Source: Acetobacteraceae bacterium (GTDB taxonomy: Bacteria; Pseudomonadota; Alphaproteobacteria; Acetobacterales; Acetobacteraceae). From it: a DNA stretch of 41,320 nucleotides. Of this stretch, positions 8,126 to 15,812 are shown one piece after another; position 1 is the first letter of the stretch; the number at the start of each line of letters is the position of its first letter. The stretch is taken from contig JAMXLO010000067.1 in assembly GCA_024280945.1 (NCBI GenBank), positions 1 to 41,320 of the forward strand. Reading direction: 5' to 3'. The position numbers were made by a program, and so were the translations under genes. The notes under the pieces are model-generated. The model did not search any database and was not told the DNA's origin. It was given only the letters and a program-made list of their open reading frames with translations.

Positions 8126-8878
8126 TCAGTGAAAAAAGCGGCCAGAGTCGATGACGATTGTCTGGCCAGTCATGGTCTCGGTGCGGCACATGGTGACCAC
8201 CATGTCGGCGCAGTCGTCCTTGTCGGCTGCCTTCTTCAGAAGCGAGCCAGACGAGGACCGTTCGATTTGCTCGGGTCGAAGGTTTGAGGTCGCACGTGTC
8301 CCTTCCAACAGGCCAGGGGCGACGCAGTTGACCAGTGTCTCTGGCGCCAGCGCCACCGCCATGCATCGCGTCAGATGGATCAATCCCGCCTTCGACACGG
8401 CGTAGGCGATGGACGATCCCGTCGGACCTAGCCCCGCGACGGAGGCGATGTTGACGATGCGGCCACGACCTTGCGCCTTCATGATGGGCGCCGCGGCCTT
8501 GGTCAGGCGCATGGGTCCCGTCAGGTTCACCGCCATGATCTTGTCCCACACGTCCATCGTGAGATTGTCGAGGTCTGGGAAGGGGATCGATTTGTTGTAA
8601 GCGGCGTCATTGACAAGAATATCGAGGCGACCGAGACGGCGGCTTACGTCGCCGACAAGTCGCTCGATTGCCGCGCCATCGGTGATATCGCAGGCGAACG
8701 CCGCGGCATTGATCTGATAGCTGGATGTCAGCGTACGCGCGACCTCCTCGGCCTGGTCACGGCTCTGCGCATACATGACCGCTATGTGCGCGCCTTCCTG
8801 AGCCAGCGCATGACAGATGCGCTGTCCCAGCCCGCCATTGCCGCCGGTCACCAGCGCGACGCTGCCTCTGAGCTCCAT
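8126..8878 (-). CDS. Short-chain dehydrogenase/reductase (SDR)
   Basis: A 250-residue classical SDR. The cofactor motif TGGNGGLG lies near residue 11, NDAA replaces the usual NNAG, the active-site Ser is in NIASVAG, and the catalytic Tyr/Lys are in YAVSK. The family oxidises or reduces hydroxyl/keto groups with NAD(P)(H). The ATG at 8878 is chosen because GGGGAG lies 7 nt upstream; an upstream in-frame TTG at 8893 would place the ribosome site inside the gene. First gene of the minus-strand SDR-DLH-DUF operon, divergent from the amidohydrolase and sharing the palindrome-bearing intergenic region. Confidence 0.88.
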   Translation of the reverse strand: MELRGSVALVTGGNGGLGQRICHALAQEGAHIAVMYAQSRDQAEEVARTLTSSYQINAAAFACDITDGAAIERLVGDVSRRLGRLDILVNDAAYNKSIPFPDLDNLTMDVWDKIMAVNLTGPMRLTKAAAPIMKAQGRGRIVNIASVAGLGPTGSSIAYAVSKAGLIHLTRCMAVALAPETLVNCVAPGLLEGTRATSNLRPEQIERSSSGSLLKKAADKDDCADMVVTMCRTETMTGQTIVIDSGRFFH

Positions 8879-8909
8879 CCGATATCTCCCCAACTCTCGT
8901 GGCCGCTGG

Positions 8910-9074
8910 CTGGTATCCCGATTCGGAAGTCCGTCACAGTGTGGATCCGTGAGATACGGACTTCCGAACCGAAAAGGACACTAGCAAGCCATTGATTCTA
9001 GTGTGGTTTCTGATTCCGAAGTCCGCTACGGCGGCTGATCCACAAAGCGGCGGACTTCGGAACCACCACACTAG
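8910..9074. repeat. Two tandem ~75-bp palindromic modules in the divergent promoter region
   Basis: Module 1 (8910-8984): arms TTCGGAAGTCCGT (8922-8934) and ACGGACTTCCGAA (8956-8968), with outer ends CTGGTAT and ACACTAG. Module 2 (8998-9074): arms TTCCGAAGTCCGC (9014-9026) and GCGGACTTCGGAA (9050-9062), with outer ends CTAGTGTGG (8998-9006) and CCACACTAG (9066-9074). The modules are 13 nt apart, and both spacers contain gatcc. The inverted outer ends suggest a miniature mobile element family. The position between two divergent catabolic units suggests operators. No transposase is nearby. They occupy most of the ~310-bp gap between the SDR and amidohydrolase starts, in which I see nothing else. 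Confidence 0.85.
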
Positions 9075-9189
9075 TTTGTTGCCTGGAGCGCGGAGCAGGC
9101 AAGCTCTGGCGGGAACACACCTAAGACCGGGCATGGCGCTCAAGCCATCATCGTGCAAGCGTCTCGCCGCAATTCAGGGAGGAACCCGG

Positions 9190-10185
9190 ATGCGCATTGT
9201 TGCACTGGAGGAACACTACACTGTCCCTCGCATCGTGTCCGGTATCTCACCCGACGTGATTATGCGCCGTGGCTTTCCTGGTCCGGGAGTCGTCTGGTCG
9301 CAGACAATTAAGCGCGACGAACTGGCTGAACTCGGTGAAGCGCGGCTCGCCGACATGGACCAAAGCGGCATTACAGTTCAGGTGCTTTCGGTGGCCGGCC
9401 CGGGCGCCGACCTTGTGACAGGTCAGCAAGGTGTCGACATGGCACGCGCCTACAACGATGCGCTGGCCGATGCCTGCACTCGTCATTCCGATCGCTATCG
9501 CGGGTTTGCGCATTTGCCGATGCTGGCCCCGGAACCTGCCGCGGTCGAACTGGAGCGGACGGTCAGGCAGCTTGGCTTCTGTGGCGCGCTGGTGAACGGC
9601 GCAACCGACGGCCGCTTTCTCGACGATGAAGCGTTCGAGCCAATTCTTGCGCGCGCCGAAGCGCTCGACGTGCCAATCTACCTGCATCCAGGTATACCGG
9701 TCTCCGCTGTGCGCAACGCCTACTACGACGGATTGCCGGGCAATTTCAGCTTTTCGCTGGCACTCCCGACCTGGGGTTGGCACTACGACACAGCGATCCA
9801 CGTTCTGCGCCTCGTGCTCAGCGGCACGCTGGACCGACATCCAAAGCTCAAGATCATCGTTGGTCACATGGGCGAGGCGTTGCCATTCATGTTGGACCGC
9901 ATCGACGAAACCACGGCAGCAGAGGCAAAAACGCGGCTGCGGCGCTCGGTGCGCGAGACGATACTCGACCAGCTGTGGATCACCACCAGCGGGTTCTTCA
10001 CTTTGCCGCCGTTTATGGCTGCGCTGCTGTCATTCGGCGTGGATCGCATCATGTTCTCGGTCGATTATCCGTTCGCATCGAACGCCCGTGCCCGGGCGTT
10101 CCTCGACGCGTTGCCGGTGTCGCCCGCCGACCGGGCGAAAATCGCGCACGGCACTGCGGACCGGTTGTTGCGCCTGGCCGGCTGA
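9190..10185 (+). CDS. Amidohydrolase family 2 protein (gamma-resorcylate / 2,3-dihydroxybenzoate decarboxylase type)
   Basis: A 331-residue TIM-barrel metal-dependent enzyme. It opens MRIVALEEHY, with E7 and H9 corresponding to the ExH metal pair of resorcylate decarboxylases. Further ligands are H166 (YLHPG) and D292 (MFSVDYPF), with H226 in VGHMGEALPF. These features place it in the ACMSD/gamma-resorcylate decarboxylase branch, which removes CO2 from hydroxybenzoates, although some members hydrolyse C-C or C-N bonds. ATG 9190 is preceded by AGGGAGGAA at ideal spacing; the reading frame is open upstream to 8992 but that part overlaps the palindromic modules. Co-location with dienelactone hydrolase and SDR genes suggests aromatic acid catabolism (inferred). 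It converges with ohr. Confidence 0.85.
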   Translation: MRIVALEEHYTVPRIVSGISPDVIMRRGFPGPGVVWSQTIKRDELAELGEARLADMDQSGITVQVLSVAGPGADLVTGQQGVDMARAYNDALADACTRHSDRYRGFAHLPMLAPEPAAVELERTVRQLGFCGALVNGATDGRFLDDEAFEPILARAEALDVPIYLHPGIPVSAVRNAYYDGLPGNFSFSLALPTWGWHYDTAIHVLRLVLSGTLDRHPKLKIIVGHMGEALPFMLDRIDETTAAEAKTRLRRSVRETILDQLWITTSGFFTLPPFMAALLSFGVDRIMFSVDYPFASNARARAFLDALPVSPADRAKIAHGTADRLLRLAG

Positions 10186-10203
10186 TGCGACGCAGCTGGC
10201 GCG

Positions 10204-10647
10204 CTATGTGCCTTCCACCTCCAGCGCGACGTCGATGTTGCCACGCGTGGCATGGCTGTAGGGGCAGATCTTCTCGTGGGTCTCTTCGACCAGTGCGCGC
10301 GCCTCCGCCGTTGGCAGCGTCGGGACCTTGACATGCATCCTGACGGCGATGCCGAAGCCGCCACCCTCGCGCGGTCCCACTGAGGTGTCGCACGTCACGG
10401 TGCTGCCCGACACATTCTTCTTGTGTTGGTTCGCAACGAATTCGAGCGCGCCGCCGAAACAGGCCGCGTAGCCGGCCGCGAACAGATGTTCAGGCGTCGT
10501 TGTGTTCGGCAGACCAGGGCCACCCATCTCTTTGCGCACCGAAAGGTTGGCGCTGACGGAGTGGTCGGTCGTCTCGGAATGCCCGTTGCGGCCACCCGTG
10601 TTGATCGCCGTTGCGGTCACCAGCGGCTTGATCGTGTATGCAGCCAT
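10204..10647 (-). CDS. ohr: Organic hydroperoxide resistance protein Ohr (OsmC family)
   Basis: A 147-residue OsmC/Ohr peroxidase. Both redox cysteines are visible: one in AACFGGALEF and one in ICPYSHATRGNIDV, the latter diagnostic for Ohr rather than OsmC. It reduces organic and fatty-acid hydroperoxides in the cytoplasm. The start at 10647 (MAAYTIKPLV) is set by GGGAGGTG directly upstream; the open frame extends further but has no conserved residues. Ohr is usually controlled by the MarR-type repressor OhrR; no ohrR lies here. A perfect tandem 25-bp repeat begins 20 bp upstream. Confidence 0.93.
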   Translation of the reverse strand: MAAYTIKPLVTATAINTGGRNGHSETTDHSVSANLSVRKEMGGPGLPNTTTPEHLFAAGYAACFGGALEFVANQHKKNVSGSTVTCDTSVGPREGGGFGIAVRMHVKVPTLPTAEARALVEETHEKICPYSHATRGNIDVALEVEGT

Positions 10648-10667
10648 CTTCACCTCCCGGGTTTGGG

Positions 10668-10717
10668 CTTCACCAGCGCAGCGTGGGGAATTCTTCACCA
10701 GCGCAGCGTGGGGAATT
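10668..10717. repeat. Perfect tandem 25-bp repeat upstream of ohr
   Basis: Two identical contiguous 25-bp copies (10668-10692 and 10693-10717), each cttcaccagcgcagcg followed by tggggaatt. They lie in the 147-bp divergent gap between ohr and holB, so they could be within the ohr leader or its operator region. They do not look like the AT-rich OhrR dyads known from other bacteria. Confidence 0.85.
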
Positions 10718-10794
10718 CTATGCCCATGCCACCAGCCTGAACGCAGAGACTGAATGGGTAACTCTCCGGTGCATCGTGTTGCTATAAGCCCTGG

Positions 10795-11808
10795 ATGGCT
10801 CCCGAACCCCGTGCCAACCCCCTGTTGCTCGGCCATGAAGCCGCCGAGACGGTGCTGCTCGAGGCGATACGTTCGGGCCGCATCCACCATGCCTGGCTGA
10901 TCACCGGCCCCGACGGCGTCGGCAAGGCGACGCTGGCCTACCGATTTGCGCGCCGGATGCTCGCTGGCATGTCATCCGATAATTGCCTGGCGCTTGACCC
11001 CCAACACCCGGTGTTCCGTCGCGTCGCAGCGGGCGCGCATGCCGACCTGCACACGGTCGAGCGCGCCTACGATGAGAAGCGCCGGCGGATGCGCACACAG
11101 ATCGCGGTGGAGCACATCCGCGGAGTCAGCAGCTTCATGAGCCTTACGCCCGCGGAAGGCGGCTGGCGCGTCGCGATCGTCGACGGCGCCGAGGAGATGA
11201 ACCAGTCAGCGGCCAACGCGCTGCTGAAGATTTTGGAGGAGCCACCGCAACGGGCGATCCTGCTCTTGGCATGCGCCGCACCCGGTCGGCTGCTGCCCAC
11301 CATTCGAAGCCGCTGCCGACGCCTGCGCCTGAACCCGCTGCCGCCGGAGGCGATGGAGCGGCTATTGGCGGACTATCTGCCTGACCTGTCCGCGGACGAT
11401 CGCGGAAGGCTTATCACGCTTGCCGAAGGCTCTCCTGGCCGCGCGCTGCTGCTGGCGCAGGAGGAGGGACTGGCGATCGCCGGACTGGTCAACGAAGTGC
11501 TGGCCGCGCTGCCTGGACTGAAGCCGCAGCGCGCCTATGCGATGGCCGATACTCTGGCGCGCGGCGATACTGCCTTCTCGAACTTCATGGAGCTGCTGCG
11601 CGCAGGCATCGCCGCCGCGGTGCGCGATGTCGCGCGAGGGAGGGGAGACGAGGAACAGGCGAGGCTAGTCGCACTGCGTCCCCTTGATGCCTGGGGCGAC
11701 GTGTGGCACGCGCTGACAAAGCTGCAGGACGAGACGGAACGCTTCAACCTGGATAAGCGTCAGGCCGTCGTGGCCGGCCTCGGTATGCTCAGCGGAACGA
11801 TGGCATGA
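10795..11808 (+). CDS. holB: DNA polymerase III subunit delta' (clamp loader)
   Basis: A 337-residue AAA+ clamp-loader subunit. It has a P-loop GPDGVGKAT near residue 39, a Walker B-like region (AIVDGAEEMN), the NALLKILEEPP block and the SRC motif (TIRSRCRRLRL). Delta' works with delta and gamma/tau to load the sliding clamp at the replisome. It lacks an obvious zinc Cys cluster. Immediately upstream of ATG 10795 no Shine-Dalgarno is visible; a TATAAG sequence at 10783-10788 would put the transcript start at or next to the ATG. It heads the holB-metG-tatD-MBL run that is conserved in many alphaproteobacteria, but the tmk gene often found upstream is absent. Confidence 0.92.
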   Translation: MAPEPRANPLLLGHEAAETVLLEAIRSGRIHHAWLITGPDGVGKATLAYRFARRMLAGMSSDNCLALDPQHPVFRRVAAGAHADLHTVERAYDEKRRRMRTQIAVEHIRGVSSFMSLTPAEGGWRVAIVDGAEEMNQSAANALLKILEEPPQRAILLLACAAPGRLLPTIRSRCRRLRLNPLPPEAMERLLADYLPDLSADDRGRLITLAEGSPGRALLLAQEEGLAIAGLVNEVLAALPGLKPQRAYAMADTLARGDTAFSNFMELLRAGIAAAVRDVARGRGDEEQARLVALRPLDAWGDVWHALTKLQDETERFNLDKRQAVVAGLGMLSGTMA

Positions 11809-11839
11809 TAGCCATGTCAGGCCTCGCATGACGACAGAA

Positions 11840-11861
11840 GGCCGGGCTTGCGCCCGGGACC
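11840..11861. repeat. REP-like hairpin in the metG leader
   Basis: CCGGGC, ttgc, GCCCGG forms a strong stem-loop ending a few bases before the metG ATG (11866), followed by gaccatgg. It resembles the dyads at 243-277, 548-570 and 22047-22066. It occupies the place where a Shine-Dalgarno sequence would be expected. Confidence 0.55.
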
Positions 11862-11865
11862 ATGG

Positions 11866-13401
11866 ATGACCACGCGCTACTATGTCACTACGCCGATTTT
11901 CTATGTCAACGGCCCGCCGCATCTCGGCCATGCCTACATCTCGATCGCCGCCGACGTGATGGCACGTTGGAAGCGGCTGGACGGGTTCGACGTGTTCTTC
12001 CTGACTGGCACCGACGAGCATGGTCAGAAGGTGGAGCAGGCCGCTCGTGCGGCCGGGATGGACCCGCAATCCTTTACCGACAAGATCTCTGCTGACTTCC
12101 GTGACATGTCGGAGAAAATGGGTGTCTCGTTCGACCAGTGGTTCCGCACCACGGAAGAGCGGCACAAGGTGTCATGCACCGAGCTGTGGCGGCGCATCAA
12201 GGCCGCCGGCGACATCTATCTCGGACATTACGAAGGCTGGTATGCCGTTCGGGATGAAGCTTTTTACGACGAGGACGAGCTGACCTCCCGGCCCGACGGG
12301 AGCAAGGTGGCGCCAAGTGGTGCGCCGGTCGAGTGGGTGAGGGAGCCCTCGTATTTCTTTCGCCTCTCAGCTTTTCAGGACAAGCTACTAAGCCTGTACG
12401 AAGAACAGCCGGACTTCATACTGCCTGCGAGCCGACGCAACGAGGTGGAGAGCTTCGTGCGGGGAGGACTGCGCGATCTGTCGATCAGCCGCACCACGTT
12501 CCGCTGGGGCATCCCGGTGCCGGAGGCGCCCGATCACGTCATGTATGTCTGGCTGGACGCGCTGAACAACTATGTCACCGCCTGCGGTTTCCCGGACGAG
12601 GCGGCGGCGAACTGGAAATACTGGCCAGCCGATGTGCACATGGTCGGCAAGGACATCATCCGCTTCCACGCGGTCTATTGGCCTGCATTCCTGATGTCGG
12701 CCGGCCTGCTGCTCCCACGTCGCATCTCGTCAAGCGGCTGGTGGGTGGCTGAAGGCGAGAAGATGAGCAAATCGGTCGGCAATGTCATCGAGGCGCGTGA
12801 GCTGGCGGCCACCTATGGACTGGACCAGGTTCGCTACTTTCTGCTGCGCGAGAAGCCGTTCGGTGGTGACGGCAGCATCAGCCATCAGGCCATCGTGACA
12901 CGCACGAACGTCGACCTCGCAAACGACCTCGGGAATCTGGCGCAGCGAACGCTATCGCTCATCGCGCGAAACTGCGAGGGCAGGCTGCCAGCGAAGGGCG
13001 CCGCCACCGAGGCGGACTCCGACCTGCTAAGGTCCGCAGAAGCCCTGCCCAGCCTCCTGCGCGAGCATTTGGACCGACAGGTGTTCCACGAAGGGCTGGA
13101 AGAGGTCTGGAAAGTGATCCGTGCCGCCAACGCCTATATCGACCATGAGGCGCCCTGGGCGCTGCGGCGGACTGACACTGCGCGGATGGGGACCGTGCTG
13201 CGGGTACTGGTGGATACGCTGCGCGTCATCGCGACGGTCCTGCAGCCGTTCATGCCGGGCAGCATGGCGCGCATGCTCGATCAACTCGGCGCCCCGCCGG
13301 CTGCGCGTTGGGTCGCCCACCTTGCGACGCCACTGCCGGATGGCTGTGCGCTGCCGGCACCGCAAGGAGTGTTCCCGCGTTACGTTGAACCTGTTGCATA
13401 A
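11866..13401 (+). CDS. metG: Methionyl-tRNA synthetase
   Basis: A 511-512-residue class I synthetase charging tRNA-Met. The HIGH motif appears as PPHLGHAY (residues 17-24) and the KMSKS loop as GEKMSKSVGN (near 297-306). The connective-peptide region (YEGWYAVRDEAFYDEDEL) has no Cys-x2-Cys knuckles, so this is the zinc-free short type. It ends after the anticodon-binding helical domain without the C-terminal tRNA-binding (EMAP-like) domain. ATG 11866 begins MTTRYYVTTPIFYVNG, the usual start of this family; an in-frame TTG at 11848 lies inside the hairpin. There is no good Shine-Dalgarno sequence. Seven nucleotides separate it from the TatD gene. Confidence 0.96.
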   Translation: MTTRYYVTTPIFYVNGPPHLGHAYISIAADVMARWKRLDGFDVFFLTGTDEHGQKVEQAARAAGMDPQSFTDKISADFRDMSEKMGVSFDQWFRTTEERHKVSCTELWRRIKAAGDIYLGHYEGWYAVRDEAFYDEDELTSRPDGSKVAPSGAPVEWVREPSYFFRLSAFQDKLLSLYEEQPDFILPASRRNEVESFVRGGLRDLSISRTTFRWGIPVPEAPDHVMYVWLDALNNYVTACGFPDEAAANWKYWPADVHMVGKDIIRFHAVYWPAFLMSAGLLLPRRISSSGWWVAEGEKMSKSVGNVIEARELAATYGLDQVRYFLLREKPFGGDGSISHQAIVTRTNVDLANDLGNLAQRTLSLIARNCEGRLPAKGAATEADSDLLRSAEALPSLLREHLDRQVFHEGLEEVWKVIRAANAYIDHEAPWALRRTDTARMGTVLRVLVDTLRVIATVLQPFMPGSMARMLDQLGAPPAARWVAHLATPLPDGCALPAPQGVFPRYVEPVA

Positions 13402-13408
13402 CAGCCTG

Positions 13409-14182
13409 ATGCTTATCGATTCGCATTGCCACCTGGACTACTACAGCGAGGTTGACAGGCCGAACGTGCTGGCGCGTGCGGCGACTGCCGGCGTGTGCGA
13501 AATGGTCACCATCGGAACCACGCTGTCGCAGTCGCAAACGCTGCCGGCGATGGCAGCCGCGCATCCGAACCTCTGGTGCACGGTCGGGATCCATCCGCAC
13601 CACGCTGCTGAAGAGCCCGTACCTGAACCGCAGCAAATCGCCGCACTGACCAACCACCCCAAAGTGATCGGGATCGGCGAATCGGGCCTGGATTACTTCT
13701 ATGACCGCTCGCCGCGGGACGTGCAGCAGGCGGTGTTTCGCGCGCATATCCGGGCCGCCAGTCTCGCTGAAGTTCCGCTAGTCATCCATGCGCGGGAGGC
13801 TGATGCGGACATTGCGGCAATCCTGCAGGATGAACGCGACAACGGCCAGAATTTCGCGTTCGTTCTGCATTGTTTCAGCTCCACCCGTGCGCTGGCCCAA
13901 ACCGCCGTGGCAATCGGTGGCTACGTTAGCTTCTCAGGGATCATGACCTTTCCCAAATCCGGCGAACTCCGAGACATAGCCCGCGATCTTCCTGCCGAAC
14001 GCCTGTTGGTGGAGACCGACTCACCCTACCTTGCGCCCGTGCCGTTTCGAGGCAAGCGCAACGAGCCGGCCTACGTCGTTCACACCGCCAAGTTGCTTGC
14101 GGAGGTGCGTGGGCAGTCATCGGAGGAACTGGCCGATCTGACGACCGGCAACTTCCGCCGCCTGTTCCGCAAGACGGCCTGA
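13409..14182 (+). CDS. TatD/YcfH family metal-dependent hydrolase (DNase)
   Basis: A 257-residue TIM-barrel metallohydrolase. Metal-ligand motifs are in order: DSHCHLD at residues 4-10, GESGLDYFYD, VIHAREAD, HCFS, and ETDSPYLAPVPFRGKRNEP. TatD enzymes have 3'-5' exonuclease/DNase activity; the branch linked to holB is YcfH. ATG 13409 lies 7 nt after the metG stop and puts the metal motif at the N-terminus as usual, although no strong Shine-Dalgarno is visible, which suggests coupling to metG. The MBL-fold gene follows 6 nt downstream. Confidence 0.93.
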   Translation: MLIDSHCHLDYYSEVDRPNVLARAATAGVCEMVTIGTTLSQSQTLPAMAAAHPNLWCTVGIHPHHAAEEPVPEPQQIAALTNHPKVIGIGESGLDYFYDRSPRDVQQAVFRAHIRAASLAEVPLVIHAREADADIAAILQDERDNGQNFAFVLHCFSSTRALAQTAVAIGGYVSFSGIMTFPKSGELRDIARDLPAERLLVETDSPYLAPVPFRGKRNEPAYVVHTAKLLAEVRGQSSEELADLTTGNFRRLFRKTA

Positions 14183-14188
14183 GCCTGC

Positions 14189-14980
14189 ATGCGGATCACG
14201 TTGCTAGGGACCGGCGGCTCGGCTGGCGTCCCATTGATCGGCGGGGCCGATGGCAGCGGCAACTGGGGCGTCTGTGATCCGGCCGAACCCCGCAATCAGC
14301 GCACACGCGCCAGCATCCTGGTCGAAAGCGACGCAGGTGCGCGACTGCTGGTCGATACGAGCCCCGACATGCGCGCCCAGTTGCTGGCCTGCCGCGTGCC
14401 TGGCGTCGATGCGGTGCTGTACACCCATGCCCACGCCGATCACATCACCGGTCTGGATGATGTGCGGATCCTGAACCGGATCGCCGGGCGGCCTCTGGAT
14501 GCGTTCGGCAGCAAGGCCACGCTGGAAGAGTTGATTCGCCGTTTCGGTTACGCCTTCCGGCCTTGGCAGCCGCCGGGGTTCTTCCGGCCGGTCATGGTCG
14601 CGCGCGAGGTGACAGCCGGCGAGACAGTCAGAATAGCTGGCATGCAGGTCCGGTTGATCGATCAGGACCACGGCTTCTCGCGCTCGCTGGGCCTGCGGAT
14701 CAATGCGTTCGGCTATTCGACCGATGTCGCCAGTCTGGACGAGACGGCACTGGCTGCGCTGCGCGATGTCGACACCTGGGTCGTCGGCTGCTTCCTGCGC
14801 TATGAGGTGCACAAGACGCACGCCAATCTCGTGCAAGTGCTGGATTGGGCAGACCGCCTGCGGCCGCGCCGAACGGTGCTGACCCATATGGGAACAGACA
14901 TGGACTGGGCGTGGCTGCGGGCAAATCTGCCAGCCGGAGTCGAGCCTGGCTATGATGGCATGCAGTTTGACTTAACATAA
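14189..14980 (+). CDS. MBL-fold metallohydrolase (PhnP-like)
   Basis: A 263-residue metallo-beta-lactamase-fold protein. The zinc motif THAHADH places H80, H82, D84 and H85. Further ligands are the His in LIDQDHGFS and the C-terminal LTHMGTDMDW. It begins MRITLLGTGGSAGVP, typical of the PhnP/phosphodiesterase-like branch that hydrolyses cyclic phosphate or phosphodiester bonds; an RNA-related substrate is possible. The gene regularly follows holB-metG-tatD in alphaproteobacteria, so a housekeeping nucleic-acid role is more likely than phosphonate use. mazG starts 21 nt downstream. Confidence 0.88.
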   Translation: MRITLLGTGGSAGVPLIGGADGSGNWGVCDPAEPRNQRTRASILVESDAGARLLVDTSPDMRAQLLACRVPGVDAVLYTHAHADHITGLDDVRILNRIAGRPLDAFGSKATLEELIRRFGYAFRPWQPPGFFRPVMVAREVTAGETVRIAGMQVRLIDQDHGFSRSLGLRINAFGYSTDVASLDETALAALRDVDTWVVGCFLRYEVHKTHANLVQVLDWADRLRPRRTVLTHMGTDMDWAWLRANLPAGVEPGYDGMQFDLT

Positions 14981-15001
14981 TATATCTTATGCGGCGAGAC
15001 G

Positions 15002-15808
15002 GTGACAGCAAACCTATCAACCCATACGGCCGAAAATGAACTCCGTCGCCTGCTCGACGTCATGGCAGCGCTGCGCGATCCCAGCCGTGGCTGCCCATGG
15101 GACCAGCAGCAAGACTTCTCGACCATCGCCCCCCATACCATCGAGGAGGCCTACGAGGTCGCCGATGCGATCGCACGCGGCGACCTGGACGATCTGCAGG
15201 ATGAACTCGGCGATCTGTTGTTCCAGGTGGTCTACCACGCACGTATGGCCGAGGAGGCCGGCCGGTTCGACTTTGCTGCCGTAGCACGAACCATCGCCGA
15301 CAAGATGGTTCGCCGCCATCCGCACGTATTCGGTGGCTCGGCCTTTCGATCAGTTGAGGCGCACAGCGCTGCCTGGGAAGCGCAAAAGCACGCGGAACGC
15401 TCCATGCGTGCAGAGACAGGCACGCTGGCTGGCATCCCGGCCGCCCTTCCTGCGCTCACGCGCGCAGCGAAGCTCACAAGCCGCGCCGCCCGCGTCGGCT
15501 TCGACTGGCCCGACGTCGAATCGGTACTGCGCAAGTTGGATGAAGAGGTTGCGGAGCTTCGAGCGGAGTTGCCAGAGGCGAAGGATGAGCGACTCGTGGA
15601 TGAAGTCGGCGACCTGCTGTTTGTGCTGGCAAATCTGGCCCGTAAGCTGGGTCTGGACCCTGAAGCCTGCCTGCGCCATGCCAACCTCAAGTTCTACGAC
15701 AGGTTCGGTTCAATGGAGCAAGCCGCTGCATCTGCAGGAAATGTACTATCTGAGATGTCGCTTGAGGAAATGGAAGAAATATGGCAGAAAATCAAACGAA
15801 GTCTGTAG
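15002..15808 (+). CDS. mazG: Nucleoside triphosphate pyrophosphohydrolase MazG
   Basis: A 268-residue, two-domain MazG. The first domain shows GCPWDQQQDF, then EEAYEVADAI and DELGDLLFQVVYHARMAEE, giving the paired E-x2-E...E-x2-D magnesium motif. The second copy appears as DEEVAELRAEL and DEVGDLLFVLANLARKL. The enzyme hydrolyses NTPs to NMP and pyrophosphate, cleaning the nucleotide pool. It starts at GTG 15002 after a short AT-rich gap with a weak purine box. It converges with the aldose epimerase gene, with only 4 nt between the two stops. Confidence 0.95.
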   Translation: MTANLSTHTAENELRRLLDVMAALRDPSRGCPWDQQQDFSTIAPHTIEEAYEVADAIARGDLDDLQDELGDLLFQVVYHARMAEEAGRFDFAAVARTIADKMVRRHPHVFGGSAFRSVEAHSAAWEAQKHAERSMRAETGTLAGIPAALPALTRAAKLTSRAARVGFDWPDVESVLRKLDEEVAELRAELPEAKDERLVDEVGDLLFVLANLARKLGLDPEACLRHANLKFYDRFGSMEQAAASAGNVLSEMSLEEMEEIWQKIKRSL

Positions 15809-15812
15809 GATA

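Noticed and set aside
8992-9189. Upstream extension of the amidohydrolase frame
   Set aside because: It crosses palindromic module 2; the strong AGGGAGGAA and the family-typical N-terminus support ATG 9190.
10648-10890. 81-residue N-terminal extension of Ohr
   Set aside because: It translates the tandem 25-bp repeat and part of holB; GGGAGGTG supports the start at 10647.
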